DNA from: a halophilic archaeon
GTDB taxonomy: Archaea > Halobacteriota > Halobacteria > Halobacteriales > Haladaptataceae
Direction: 5' to 3'
Assembly: GCA_003298465.1 (NCBI GenBank)
Contig: QNGA01000016.1
Location: 1-64,000, forward strand
DNA: 64,000 nucleotides
Shown here: in pieces, positions 44,608 to 54,414 of the stretch
How positions within the stretch are numbered: position 1 is the first letter of the stretch
Layout of the letters: each line of letters opens with the position of its first letter
The notes under the pieces: model-generated
Seen by the model: the letters and a program-made list of their open reading frames with translations, nothing else
What the model was told of the DNA's origin: nothing
The model's database searches: none
Made by a program: the position numbers and the translations under genes

Positions 44608-46824
44608 ATGGTGTTACGAGAAAGCGACACACTTCGAAATCTCCTGGAAACGCTCTCGAGCGTCCACACCGACGGCGAACGCCTCGACGTGGTGTTCGCC
44701 GACCGTTCGTCCGTCGTCGACGAGGACACGGTCGCCGTTTCGACCGACATCGACGCCGACGTGGAACTGTCCGAGGCGAACGAACTGCGGTTCGTCGTCG
44801 ACGCGCTCAGCCACCACGCCTGGCGCATACGTACCGGAGCGCGCGACGGGTTCGAGGGGTTCGTGCGCGATTATCCGACGGCCCCGCACGTGGCCAGCGT
44901 CGTGCGGAGTCTGGTCGAGAACGTGTACGTCGACGAGCAGCGGACGAACGAGTTCAAGGGACTGCGACGAACCGTCGCGTTCAAAGCCGACGTCGTCATG
45001 GCCGACGACGACCGGCGGCCGCCGCTGGACGCGCTTCCCCGGGAGGCGGCGCTGGTCGAGGGGGTCTGTCAGCTCGCCCTGGCGGGGCGTGCGAAGGGAA
45101 TCGCGTCGGTAGACGACGGGGTTCAGGCGTTCCTCGGCCGAACCCGCCGCCACCTCGTAGAAGCCAGGCGCGAACACGATGCGTCGCGACGACGGGAGCG
45201 GGCGCGTCGCGTGACCGACGCGCTCCTGTCACGGATCGCCGTCCCGAGAATCGCCGACGAGTACGCGAAGAACGCGACGTTTCCCACTGACTCCACTCTC
45301 GACGTTCGCCGCGTCCCGGGGGACGCGGTCGAACCGATAACCGCGCGCGCAGTTCTGGGCGACGCGCTGAGAGACGTCTCTTCGACCCTCGTTGCCGTCA
45401 CCGTCCTGTTCGCCAGCGGGGTTCTCGGCGCGATACGCCGGCTCCTCGGGAAGCTCCGGATACTCGCTCTCCTGCGGTGGGCGGCCGAAACGTCCGGAGT
45501 ACTCGGGGCGTGGCGCTGGCTACTCCGCACGTTCACCCCCGGACTCGTCGGTCGTTCCAACGATGAGGAGCAGCGCGAGGCGACTGCGGCCGCGCTGTAC
45601 CGCCGACTCGCCGCGGCGGGACACTCCGCGGAGGGTTTCCTGACCGCCGAGGGAACGTTACCGCGCGACGTCGACCCCGAGACTGTTCGGCCGGAACGCA
45701 TCGACGTCGACGCACTCCGCACGGTTTCGCCGGAGGCCCTCGAAAAGCTCGACCACGCCGACCTCTCCGAACTGGACTACCCCTCTCGGGACGGAGACGA
45801 ACTCGAATCGGGCGACGGCGCGGAGCGTGAGACCGCTGCGACCGTGGACGCGACGACGGACGTGGCGGACGAGGGCACGGCCGCTGACTGGTACCGGTGT
45901 AGCGACCGTTCGTACGGACGGCCGGACGCGAACACTGTGCAACGGTGGCGTGACCTGGAGCGGACGGAACGACTCGCGGCGAACGACGTCACGGCGCGAA
46001 AAGCGGCCCGTGACGCGCGGACGTCGACGCACGGCGACGCGGCGGACGTCAGGGCCGAACTCGACAGACGGGGACTCGCCCGGGAGATAGAGGCGGCGTT
46101 CTCCGCGTTCGGGACGCGTACCGCCGAGCGGAGGGGGTGGCGCGGCGAGCGTCTCGACGTTCGAGCGGCGGTGCGTCAGCGCGCTGGCGCACGCCACCAG
46201 CAGGACGTGTTCCGTCACCGGCGGCGAACCGACGCCAGTGACCGGACGGTCGGCGTCGCTATCGACCTGAGCAGGAGCATGGACGTCTTCGAGGCGAAGG
46301 TCGCCCTGGGCGCGCTCTCCAGGGCGGCCTCCGTCATCGGCGACGACGTCGTCGCCAGCGGGTTCGGAACCGACGGGGAGAACGGGAACCGAATCGAAAC
46401 ACCGCTCGTTACGGGTCCCAGCGAGAAGTTCCAGTGGCACCACCTGAACGCTATCAGCGAGATGGACGACACGCCGACTGCCTCGGGAATCGAGGACGTC
46501 CGCGGTCTCCTCGGGACCGGTAGCAGCCGAGAGCGAGTGCTCATCGTTATCACGGACGGGAAACCGAACATCCCGCTCGACGGAACGACGCCCGATCCGG
46601 AAGCGGCGGTGACGGACGCGAGAGAACAGGTTCGGCGGGCCCGTCGCCATCACGACGCTGCGGTCATCGGCATCGGAGTCGGCGACGAAATAGACGAGGG
46701 AACCCTGCAGGATATCTTCGGGGAGCGGGGATACGCGCTGGCCGGCCGGTCGAACCTCACCGAACGACTGGTCGACGTGTATCGCGGTCAGGTCGAGGCC
46801 ACGCACTGCCATACCGATTTCTGA
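44608..46824 (+). CDS. VWA domain protein partner of MoxR (CoxE-like)
   Basis: 738 residues. The C-terminal quarter is a von Willebrand A domain with an intact MIDAS motif DLSRS at 553-557 and VLIVITDGKPNIPLDG later. Residues 1-300 are helical without recognised domain; a central, mostly hydrophobic stretch (about 250-310, LVAVTVLFASGVLGAIRRLL) could be membrane-associated; residues 390-540 are acidic and Arg-rich. This is longer than typical CoxE (about 400). The N-terminal two-thirds look lineage-specific. Function inferred: MoxR-driven chaperone complex; the client is unknown. Confidence 0.88.
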   Translation: MVLRESDTLRNLLETLSSVHTDGERLDVVFADRSSVVDEDTVAVSTDIDADVELSEANELRFVVDALSHHAWRIRTGARDGFEGFVRDYPTAPHVASVVRSLVENVYVDEQRTNEFKGLRRTVAFKADVVMADDDRRPPLDALPREAALVEGVCQLALAGRAKGIASVDDGVQAFLGRTRRHLVEARREHDASRRRERARRVTDALLSRIAVPRIADEYAKNATFPTDSTLDVRRVPGDAVEPITARAVLGDALRDVSSTLVAVTVLFASGVLGAIRRLLGKLRILALLRWAAETSGVLGAWRWLLRTFTPGLVGRSNDEEQREATAAALYRRLAAAGHSAEGFLTAEGTLPRDVDPETVRPERIDVDALRTVSPEALEKLDHADLSELDYPSRDGDELESGDGAERETAATVDATTDVADEGTAADWYRCSDRSYGRPDANTVQRWRDLERTERLAANDVTARKAARDARTSTHGDAADVRAELDRRGLAREIEAAFSAFGTRTAERRGWRGERLDVRAAVRQRAGARHQQDVFRHRRRTDASDRTVGVAIDLSRSMDVFEAKVALGALSRAASVIGDDVVASGFGTDGENGNRIETPLVTGPSEKFQWHHLNAISEMDDTPTASGIEDVRGLLGTGSSRERVLIVITDGKPNIPLDGTTPDPEAAVTDAREQVRRARRHHDAAVIGIGVGDEIDEGTLQDIFGERGYALAGRSNLTERLVDVYRGQVEATHCHTDF

Positions 46825-47022
46825 CATCCCTCGGAATTCTTGCTTTCGGCTACACTCATCACGAGGTGATCGGAACGGTGCTGTACGGACCTTCCCCGCC
46901 ACGTTCGCGGAAAGCTGTATCGCCGTCTCGTGCCCGCGTCATGCTCGCCGCATCGTCGCCGTGGCGTTCACCCGGAGTAGTTGACGCTCGGGTTTTTGCA
47001 GTTGCGGCCCGATTACGGCCAC

Positions 47023-47847
47023 ATGATTTACCGGCATTTCGGTGAAACAGACGTCTCGTGGGCCGGGCGAACTGCGTCCGAAATCACCGACCTTGCAGCC
47101 GAGAGTGGCTCGGTCCTCGTCGTACCGGTCGGAAGTCTCGAACAACACGGACCGCACTTGCCAGTCGCTACTGACACGATCCTGGTCGACGCTGTCGTCA
47201 CCGAGAGCGTGAAACAAGTGGCCGGCGATCTTCCCGTGCTCGCCCTCCCGCCTGTTTGGACCGGCTACTCGCCTCACCACTTACCGTTCGGCGGCACCAT
47301 CACCCTCGACAACGAGACGCTCCTTCACGTCCTCGAGGAGATTGCCGATTCGGCACTGGAAAGCGGCTTCGATGCGCTGCTGTTGGTCAACGGCCACGGG
47401 GGGAATGTATCGCTCGTCGATGCTGCGACCAGTGCCATCGGTGTCACGCATCTTGACCGCGAAATTCTCGGTCTTACGTACTTCGAGCTCGATCGATCGT
47501 TCGTCGACGACGTCCGAGAGAGCGACTCCGGTGGCATGGCGCACGGCGGCGAGTTCGAGACTTCGCTTCTCATGCATCTTCGCCCCGAACTCGTCCGCGA
47601 AGACAGCATCGAGAGCGAATATCCCGACGAACCGTACGACCGAGCTTCGGTAGACTTAATGGAAGGCGGACCGCTCTCCGTCTATCGACCGTTCACGGCG
47701 TACTCGTCGTCGGGCGCGATCGGTGACCCTGAATTGGCGAGTGCAGAGAAAGGCGAGCGGATTTTCGACCGGCTCTGCGAAGCTCTCGCAGACGTTATCC
47801 GGGAGATCCACGATCAAACGACAGCCAGCACCCGATCCGCCGATTGA
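47023..47847 (+). CDS. creatininase family amidohydrolase
   Basis: 274 residues from ATG 47023, about 30 bases after a TATA-like gtttttgc; the TTG at 46981 is a less likely start. Metal ligands of the creatininase family are visible: VPVGSLEQHGPHLPVATDT (Glu, His, Asp) and NGHGGN, plus the Glu in HGGEFETS. Members hydrolyse creatinine, formamides or cyclic amides (creatinine amidohydrolase, MftE, FAPy deformylase). The gene is convergent with the aldehyde dehydrogenase and ABC importer cluster, so it may act on an imported compound (inference). Confidence 0.92.
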   Translation: MIYRHFGETDVSWAGRTASEITDLAAESGSVLVVPVGSLEQHGPHLPVATDTILVDAVVTESVKQVAGDLPVLALPPVWTGYSPHHLPFGGTITLDNETLLHVLEEIADSALESGFDALLLVNGHGGNVSLVDAATSAIGVTHLDREILGLTYFELDRSFVDDVRESDSGGMAHGGEFETSLLMHLRPELVREDSIESEYPDEPYDRASVDLMEGGPLSVYRPFTAYSSSGAIGDPELASAEKGERIFDRLCEALADVIREIHDQTTASTRSAD

Positions 47848-48002
47848 CGTAGATTCCACCAGTGACCGACTATCGTTGGTCTCTACCGCGGATAGCACGA
47901 TACGCGGTGTCGACGTACCTATCCGGAGGCTCGAGAGCCGTTCTTGGTCCCGACAAACCTCGTACAGGGACGGATACGAGACGGAGCGTTCTCGATTCGG
48001 AC

Positions 48003-49526
48003 TCAGTCTCTGTTACTTCCCTGATCGAGCGGTGACTTTGCGTTCTCGTAATCGACAGCAATCGTCTTGATCTGTGAGAGTTGTTCCAGTGAGTGCTTCC
48101 CACCGATTCGTCCGTGGCCACTGTTCTTGCCGCTGTAACCGCCGAACGGCGTGTGAATCTCCCAGTACGCACTACTATCGTTGACGTTGACGATACCGGT
48201 CTCGATGCGTTCGGTGAAGTAGTGCATCAGTTCGACGTTACTGGTGAAGACGCTGGACGTGAGTCCAAGCTCGATTCCGTTGGCGATCGCTATTGCTTCG
48301 TCATAACTTTCGAACGATATGATTGGAGCGATCGGTCCGAACGACTCCTCCCAGTTCACCGCCATCTCGGTGGTCACGTCGTCGAGAACTGTCGGCTGGT
48401 AGTACCGATCCGTCGGCATGTTCTCTGCACGGCTCCCCCCGGCAACGACTGACGCCCCACGTTCTTTCGCGTCGGCGATATGACGGTCCATCTTGTCGGC
48501 GACGGCATCGTTGTTGAGCGGGCCGAGATCCGTTCCCTCAGCCATCGGGTCATCGAGTGACAACTGCTGTACGTGGTCGGCAAGCCGAGAAACGAACTCG
48601 TCGTGAACGTCCTCGTGGACGAGAATGCGCTCGCTCGCGGAACAGATCTGGCCGGCATTGCTGAAACACCCGAAGGACGTGCATTCGACCGCCGCATCAA
48701 GATCAGCGTCATCGAGAATAACGACGGGGCCGTTCCCCCCGAGTTCGAGGAGGGTCGGTTTCGTGCCGGCATCCCGTGCAATCGCTTCGCCCGTCTCGGG
48801 ACTCCCCGTAAATCCAATTACATCAGTGCCGTCGTTGACGACGAGTTCGTTCCCGACAACCGGCCCCTCGCCAGTAACTAGATTGAGTGCGCCGTCAGGC
48901 AGTGACGTGTCCGAAAACACTTCGAGTAGTCGAGTTGCGACGACCGAGGTGGTTGGTGCTGGCACCCAGACGACACTGTTCCCGGCGGCGAGGCCGGGCG
49001 CGAGATACTCAGCCGGAATGTTCAACGGGTAGTTCCACGGCGTGATGACGCCGAGAACACCGTGTGGCTTTCGGAGAGTGTAGATACGTTTGCCAGCGTC
49101 TTCCGACGGGATGACCTCTGTTTCGTCGCGCTTGACGTCCTCGGCTGCGTTCCGGAACTCCTTCGCACAGAGGTCGACCTCGACTCGCGCCTCGGCGAGT
49201 GGCTTTCCCTGGTCTTTCGTCAGCCATTCGGCCAGCTGATCGCCGTTCGCATCGATGGCGTCGGCAAGTTCGTGACAGAGTTCGGCACGTTCGAACGCTG
49301 TCATGAACTCGAGTTCTGGCTGGATATCTCGTGCCGCGTCGATCGCCCGCTGCGCGTCTGTCCGCGTCCCAGCGGGCACCTCACCCAGGGCGTCTCCTGT
49401 TGCCGGATTCGTGACAGCGAACGTTTCGTTGCCCTCACTATCGGTCGGCTCGCCGGCAATGTACATCAGAAACGACGCCGGTTCGTCCCCCATCTCGGTC
49501 GCTGATTCACTCCCCCGATCTGTCAT
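48003..49526 (-). CDS. aldehyde dehydrogenase (succinate-semialdehyde type)
   Basis: 507 residues, full-length ALDH. The catalytic Cys is in FSNAGQICSASERILVHE, the general-base Glu in LLELGGNGPVVILDDAD, and the cofactor site is seen in VITPWNYPLNIPAEYLAPG. Sequence style resembles NAD(P)-dependent succinate-semialdehyde/glycolaldehyde enzymes, but the substrate is not certain. Shares its strand with the downstream ABC importer genes (gap to the ATPase gene of about 110 bases), probably the same catabolic cluster. Confidence 0.93.
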   Translation of the reverse strand: MTDRGSESATEMGDEPASFLMYIAGEPTDSEGNETFAVTNPATGDALGEVPAGTRTDAQRAIDAARDIQPELEFMTAFERAELCHELADAIDANGDQLAEWLTKDQGKPLAEARVEVDLCAKEFRNAAEDVKRDETEVIPSEDAGKRIYTLRKPHGVLGVITPWNYPLNIPAEYLAPGLAAGNSVVWVPAPTTSVVATRLLEVFSDTSLPDGALNLVTGEGPVVGNELVVNDGTDVIGFTGSPETGEAIARDAGTKPTLLELGGNGPVVILDDADLDAAVECTSFGCFSNAGQICSASERILVHEDVHDEFVSRLADHVQQLSLDDPMAEGTDLGPLNNDAVADKMDRHIADAKERGASVVAGGSRAENMPTDRYYQPTVLDDVTTEMAVNWEESFGPIAPIISFESYDEAIAIANGIELGLTSSVFTSNVELMHYFTERIETGIVNVNDSSAYWEIHTPFGGYSGKNSGHGRIGGKHSLEQLSQIKTIAVDYENAKSPLDQGSNRD

Positions 49527-49638
49527 GGTTCACGTTATCATCGCCCACGGTCGTGCATAAGTCCTCTGGAGCGATCGACCACGCTCTTCGACCCAATCAC
49601 GACGTTGCAGGGCGAAACGCGACGTGAACGGTGGGTTG

Positions 49639-50436
49639 CTAAGACGGCGGTCGTCCGCTTCGGAGGATGTCGGCCACCGCCGCTTTGTCAGTCTGGTCTG
49701 GATCGACGGTTGCGACGAGCTGCCCGCGATATATCACAGCGATGCGGTCCGCGAGACTGAACACGTCCTCCAAGTTGTGACTCACGACGATCTGGGTGTG
49801 CCCCTCCTCTTTCAACCGATGCATCGTCTCGTGGACTAACTCGGTCCCTGCGACGGACAAGGCACTCGTCGGTTCGTCAAGAATGAGCACCTCTGGATCG
49901 AACAGCAGTGACCGTCCCACTGCGACGAGTTGGCGCTGGCCGCCGGACAGAAATGCCACCTCAGTCGTCGGTCGGATGTCCTGCTGGAGGAACTTCAGGA
50001 TCTCGGTTGTATCATCGTACGTCTGGCTCCAGTCGATAACGTCAACCGGGCCAACACCGAGCCGTGTCGGAAACTTCCCCATATGGATGTTCGTCGCGAT
50101 GTCGAGATCGTCCATCAATGCGAGATCCTGATAGACCGTCTCGATACCGCGCTTGCGGGCGTCGTTCGGATTCGAAAACTGTACCGGTTCTCCTTCGAAG
50201 ATGACGCGACCGGTCGTCGGCCGATGAACGCCCGAGAGAACGTTCATCAGCGTCGACTTCCCTGCCCCGTTGTCACCAACGAGGGCGAGGATTTCGTTCT
50301 CGTAAACCGGCAGCGTCACGTCCTCGACGGCGATCACTCGTCCGAACTGTTTCGTGACGTTCTCGAAGCGGGCTTTCTCGGACGGACCGTCTCGAGCGTC
50401 CACCGCAGCTGTCTCGAGATTATCGTCCGTAGTCAC
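49639..50436 (-). CDS. sugar-type ABC transporter ATP-binding protein (RbsA-like, single domain)
   Basis: 265 residues from GTG 50436. Walker A GDNGAGKSTL, signature FLSGGQRQLVAVGRS, Walker B VLILDEPTSAL, and the switch His in IVVSHNLEDVF. Bacterial ribose/sugar importers (RbsA, MglA) have two fused copies; this has only one, so a homodimer is expected. The GTG overlaps the permease gene by 17 bases, so translation is coupled. Confidence 0.92.
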   Translation of the reverse strand: MTTDDNLETAAVDARDGPSEKARFENVTKQFGRVIAVEDVTLPVYENEILALVGDNGAGKSTLMNVLSGVHRPTTGRVIFEGEPVQFSNPNDARKRGIETVYQDLALMDDLDIATNIHMGKFPTRLGVGPVDVIDWSQTYDDTTEILKFLQQDIRPTTEVAFLSGGQRQLVAVGRSLLFDPEVLILDEPTSALSVAGTELVHETMHRLKEEGHTQIVVSHNLEDVFSLADRIAVIYRGQLVATVDPDQTDKAAVADILRSGRPPS

Positions 50437-51439
50437 GTGGCTCCACCTGCTGTGAGAGAATGCGTTCGCGCAGCCGACGCCGCGAGCTGTACACCAAAAT
50501 CGCGCCAAGGAGCACGAGGCCGTTCACCAGCGTTACCTGCTCGGGTGGCGTTCCGCTGATGTTCAGGGCGGCCTGAATGACTCCGAGAAGCAGTACACCG
50601 CCAAGCGCGCCCGTGACCTTTCCACGACCGCCAAAGAGACTTACGCCACCGATGACCGCAGCCGCGAACGCCGGGAAGACGAGTTCGTCACCGATCGTCG
50701 GCGGGACGACGCTGATGAAGCCAGTGAGCATCAGACCACCAGCAGCGGAGAGTACGCCGCTGATACCGTACACCGCGATTATCATCCGTTCGGTGTTGAT
50801 ACCGACCGCACGCGCCGCCTCCTTATCGCTCCCGACTGCGTAGATCGCCTGTCCGAACGAGGTGTACTTCATCACTAGCCCGACGAGGACGAACGTGAGG
50901 ACGAGCAGACCGACCGAAATCTCGGCTGAATTCCCGATCTCGACGTACCCCTCCGGCAGTCCCGTGACGGTAATCGTACTCAAGCTGAGCTTCGCGCCTT
51001 GAAGGATGATCAGGAACGCAAGCGTCTGTAGGAATGGGTTGATGCCCACTTTCCCGACCATCACGCCGTTCACGAGCCCGACAGCCAACCCGATCGAGAG
51101 AATGACGAGAACACCGACGAACGGATCCGAAACGAGGGCCCACTTGTTCGCCGAGACGATGAGCCCAGCCAACATCGCGGAGAACCCGGCGATAGAGCCG
51201 ACGGAGAGATCGAAGTGCCCCGAAATGAGGCAGACGGCTTCCGCGAGTGCAACGAACCCGAGTCCGACCGACCCGTGGAGAATGAATTCGAACGACTGCA
51301 GGTTCGTAAACGTCCGGGGGACGATCAGCCAGATAGCCAGCGACATCAACAGCAGAATCGGCCAAATCATGTTCTCGAGCATCCGTAGCAGGAACTCGTC
51401 GATATCGACCGACCGTCTGATGGCGTCGACAGTGCTCAT
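50420..51439 (-). CDS. sugar-type ABC transporter permease (RbsC-like)
   Basis: 339 residues from ATG 51439 (MSTVDAIRRSVDIDEFLLRM). About ten hydrophobic helices. The RbsC-family segment LISGHFDLSVGSIAGFSAML is present, as is GLVNGVMVGKVGINPFLQTL and the EAA-like region IYAVGSDKEAARAVGINTE. Homodimeric permease for ribose-, xylose- or autoinducer-type substrates. It follows the binding-protein gene by 28 bases and overlaps the ATPase gene by 17. The extended frame to 51520 enters the binding-protein gene. Confidence 0.92.
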   Translation of the reverse strand: MSTVDAIRRSVDIDEFLLRMLENMIWPILLLMSLAIWLIVPRTFTNLQSFEFILHGSVGLGFVALAEAVCLISGHFDLSVGSIAGFSAMLAGLIVSANKWALVSDPFVGVLVILSIGLAVGLVNGVMVGKVGINPFLQTLAFLIILQGAKLSLSTITVTGLPEGYVEIGNSAEISVGLLVLTFVLVGLVMKYTSFGQAIYAVGSDKEAARAVGINTERMIIAVYGISGVLSAAGGLMLTGFISVVPPTIGDELVFPAFAAAVIGGVSLFGGRGKVTGALGGVLLLGVIQAALNISGTPPEQVTLVNGLVLLGAILVYSSRRRLRERILSQQVEPRDYGR

Positions 51440-51467
51440 GGATGTAAGTATCCGGCTAGGAGGGACG

Positions 51468-52703
51468 TCACTCGACAGACGCGTCGGGCCCCCAGATGTT
51501 CCCCCACAGATACGGTGCATCTGCGTTTTCCTCGGTGATCTCGACGTGACTCGTGACGAACTGGCGATGGTTCAACGCTCGACCGACCGTGGCGGGTGAC
51601 CAGATCGGTGCCTGCCAGAGTTCGACGCCTCGATGCTGAGCAGGTTCGATACCGATCGTCTCGCCACCACCATTACTCGCTGTCGCCGCGTTCGTAGGCG
51701 TCGTGGTCTGGTTACCTGTTTCAGCAACGGGCTCTTTCGTCGAGGTCACGGTCGACCCTTCCGACGGGAGCGCTGATTCCCCTTCGTTGACGTACCGTTC
51801 CAAGTACGCCAATGCAAGCGGGCCGTAGAAGTAGTTCGGCTGGTCGACAGCGCCGTCGATGAATCCCTCCATGATCATTTCGTGCGTGTTCTGCGACCCG
51901 TCTAGTTGCGTCATCACGATGTGGTCGTCCTGTCCACGAGGGACAGCCAAGTCCATCTCTTGGAGTGCCGAGAGGGCACCCAGACTCATCAGGAAGTTCG
52001 CCGAGTAGATGGCGTCCGGTGGTTGGTTAGCGTTGATCCACTCCTGCGTGCGCTGTTTGGACGTCGAGCGCACCCAGTCGCCGACAACCGTATCAGCGAC
52101 CGTGACATCATCGGTTTGCTCGATAAGGTTCACAAACGGCTCGTGTCGTAAGCGAGCGATGTCGCGTCCCGGTGGTGCGCGAACTTCGAGGACCTGGTAC
52201 TGATCCTGGTTCGGTTTCTGCTGTCGGAGGTTTTCGACGAGCATCTCACCGGCGCGGCGTGCCGCCGCTTCGTCGTCCCACGAGAAGTGCATCTTGTCGG
52301 CGCCAGTGCCAGCGTCGATATCGACCGTGAACACTGGGACGCCAGCGTCGGTTGCTTCTTCGACGACCGATGCAATCGCCTGGGAGTTGAACGGAATCAG
52401 GACGATACCGTCGAAATCCTGATTGACCATCTGGCGGATGTCCGAAATCTGCTTCTGGCTTTCTCCACCGGTGGTAAACAGGTTGTAGTCGAATCCTTGA
52501 TCTTCCGCGTAGAATCGCGTCGCTTCGACGACTGCGGTCACCCACGCTCCGGACGTGAAGTGTGTCGAAAGGCCGACTGTGAGTGTGTCACCCTGCCTCG
52601 TGTACCCCGACAGTCCTGTCATTCCCAGAGCGGTCGCACCACCAACGCCTTTTAGATACGAGCGTCGGTCCAGATACGACCTCTCATTGTTCTGTGATAC
52701 CAT
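51468..52703 (-). CDS. sugar-type ABC transporter substrate-binding protein (Peripla_BP_4), Tat-exported
   Basis: 411 residues. The N-terminal DRRSYLKGVGGATALGMTG is a twin-arginine signal. The following LSGYTRQ occupies the place where haloarchaeal lipoproteins have LSGC/LAGC, so the lipobox Cys is replaced by Tyr and the protein may be free rather than lipid-anchored. A type-I periplasmic-binding fold follows (LTVGLSTHFTSGAWVTAVVE, DGIVLIPFNSQAIASVVEEA). Residues 305-340 are a Thr/Ser/Asn-rich insert that looks flexible. A palindrome lies near its promoter (52732-52747). Confidence 0.9.
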   Translation of the reverse strand: MVSQNNERSYLDRRSYLKGVGGATALGMTGLSGYTRQGDTLTVGLSTHFTSGAWVTAVVEATRFYAEDQGFDYNLFTTGGESQKQISDIRQMVNQDFDGIVLIPFNSQAIASVVEEATDAGVPVFTVDIDAGTGADKMHFSWDDEAAARRAGEMLVENLRQQKPNQDQYQVLEVRAPPGRDIARLRHEPFVNLIEQTDDVTVADTVVGDWVRSTSKQRTQEWINANQPPDAIYSANFLMSLGALSALQEMDLAVPRGQDDHIVMTQLDGSQNTHEMIMEGFIDGAVDQPNYFYGPLALAYLERYVNEGESALPSEGSTVTSTKEPVAETGNQTTTPTNAATASNGGGETIGIEPAQHRGVELWQAPIWSPATVGRALNHRQFVTSHVEITEENADAPYLWGNIWGPDASVE

Positions 52704-53061
52704 ACACCACGGACTACCGTCCGTATCGTGTTAATAGTTAACTATTATAAGTGAACAATTTGGAGAGTAGTTCAAACAGGGCCGGACTGAGATATTCTTG
52801 TTACCAATTCGAGCCGTCTGGAAGACAACGTCCGATGGAAACACGAGACCATCAACAGTCGACGCGAGCGTTGTTCGTCTGCTGATTCGACCACGTCGCG
52901 TAACAGCGCGCTCGAAAATCGAGTGAACGCGTTCTCGCTCTTCTCGGACGACTAGGGCCGCGACGCCGACAGTGTTCAACAGGGAGACACCCGAGAGCAC
53001 TGGTCGAGGACCTCGATAGCACCCGTTTGAGTGACGGGAGGCGGTGAGAGAGAGCTAGTAG
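52704..53061. other. intergenic region with promoter palindrome
   Basis: No gene. The 16-bp palindrome (52732-52747) and AT-rich TATA-like sequence near 52743-52751 serve the leftward ABC operon; the right part has nothing recognisable. Confidence 0.4.
52732..52747. promoter_or_regulatory. perfect 16-bp palindrome at the ABC operon promoter
   Basis: TAATAGTTAACTATTA, 29-44 bases before the ATG of the binding-protein gene, next to the TATA-like ttataatag. Probable operator of a substrate-responsive regulator. No regulator gene is adjacent. Confidence 0.55.
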
Positions 53062-54264
53062 CTACTCCTCGATCGTGAAGCTGTCCGTCTCCCGTTCGGG
53101 TAGTTTCGAGACGCTTTCTGGATCGACGTCGTAGAGGGATCCGGTTGCTGTTGCCTCGACCGCACCGAGTAGCGAGGTAAACACCTGTTGCACACGGAAC
53201 TCTCGGTCGCCGAGCGTCCCTGCGCTCAGTTCGTAGAGGACGCTCCCGTATCCGGCGAGTCCGTACCCGTTGCGTGCAATGCCGGCATACGTCCCGCCGG
53301 GATAGCGGGAGACCGTCGACTGGTCGAACTCCGTGAGTTCGTCGTACATGACCGACACGATCTGTTTTGAGAGATTCTGGGCCTCCTTAGTGACGCCGTC
53401 GTTGATCGGCCAGAAAAGCGAACTTGTGACGACATCACCACCACCGGAAGCGTCTGGATCCGGTGGATACGTATCACGTTCGTACGCTTCACCGGGATTC
53501 TCCGGGTCGAACGTCGCATCCGGATCCGTCGTGTACGCCCCCTGCCGGTGGTAGTCGACGATCCATTCAGGATCGATTTCCTCAGTGGCGTCAAGCACGG
53601 CACGTGCCTCTGGCACTGGATTCTCCGGGTACTCATCCGGTAAGTTGTTGTAGAGATTGCTCTCCGTCCAGTCCGACCAGTGATAGCGATTAATGTCCCA
53701 GCCGATTCCTTCTTCACCGGCAGTGTAAAAGCCGGCATCCCCGCCAAAGATATCGTCACCTTCGCCACGCGCCGGTGCGTCCGTGTCGACGTTGTACCGC
53801 TGGCGTGCGACAAATCCGTCCGGGTTCACGCGGGGGACGATGTGAACCGTCACTTCCGACAAGAGCTTTTTCGCCCGTCCCCGCTTGCTCGCGAGGTGCT
53901 GAGCCACCGACAGAAGTCCCTCGGCGGACGAGATCATTTCGTCACCGTGCTGTTGGCCGATTGCCATGACGTCCGTCGTCTCGGGACATTGCTTCCCCTT
54001 TTTCGCACCGATAGACACGGCGTAGATCGGCCGATCTTGGTTCGAACGGCCGATCTCCGTTACCGACACTCGATCCGAATACCGTTCCTCCAATTGCTGT
54101 AGAATGCGTTCGAGTTCATCGTTGTCCAGCAGGTCGTCGTTCGCGAGATAATCTAACGCAACTTTGCGCTCGCCCTGTTCTGCGAGCGTTCGTGTGCTGG
54201 CGGTTGCTCCCGCGGCGAGCAGACCGCCTAATGCCTTGAGCATCGATCGTCTATTTGCTTGCAT
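53062..54264 (-). CDS. M14 zinc carboxypeptidase, Tat-exported
   Basis: 400 residues from ATG 54264 (QANRRSMLKALGGLLAAGAT, a twin-arginine signal). The zinc site is visible as GQQHGDEMISSAEG (His-x2-Glu), the third ligand as His in VDYHRQGAY, and the catalytic Glu probably in LYELSAGTLGDREF. Extracellular peptide or N-acyl amino-acid hydrolase is likely; a homologous family also includes succinylglutamate desuccinylases. The start is preferred because a TATA-like tttattatt lies about 27 bases upstream. The upstream TTG (54273) is an unlikely start. Confidence 0.88.
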   Translation of the reverse strand: MQANRRSMLKALGGLLAAGATASTRTLAEQGERKVALDYLANDDLLDNDELERILQQLEERYSDRVSVTEIGRSNQDRPIYAVSIGAKKGKQCPETTDVMAIGQQHGDEMISSAEGLLSVAQHLASKRGRAKKLLSEVTVHIVPRVNPDGFVARQRYNVDTDAPARGEGDDIFGGDAGFYTAGEEGIGWDINRYHWSDWTESNLYNNLPDEYPENPVPEARAVLDATEEIDPEWIVDYHRQGAYTTDPDATFDPENPGEAYERDTYPPDPDASGGGDVVTSSLFWPINDGVTKEAQNLSKQIVSVMYDELTEFDQSTVSRYPGGTYAGIARNGYGLAGYGSVLYELSAGTLGDREFRVQQVFTSLLGAVEATATGSLYDVDPESVSKLPERETDSFTIEE

Positions 54265-54414
54265 ACATTCCAACTATGTACTATTCAATAATAAATCTAC
54301 TCAACTAACAAAATTAATATAAATTATTTTCCCACTAAACGTAATATTCGATTCGCGTGACGGAGCGCCACAGAACAGACAGTGATCGGATAAGATCCCA
54401 CAGCGTGGGAATAC

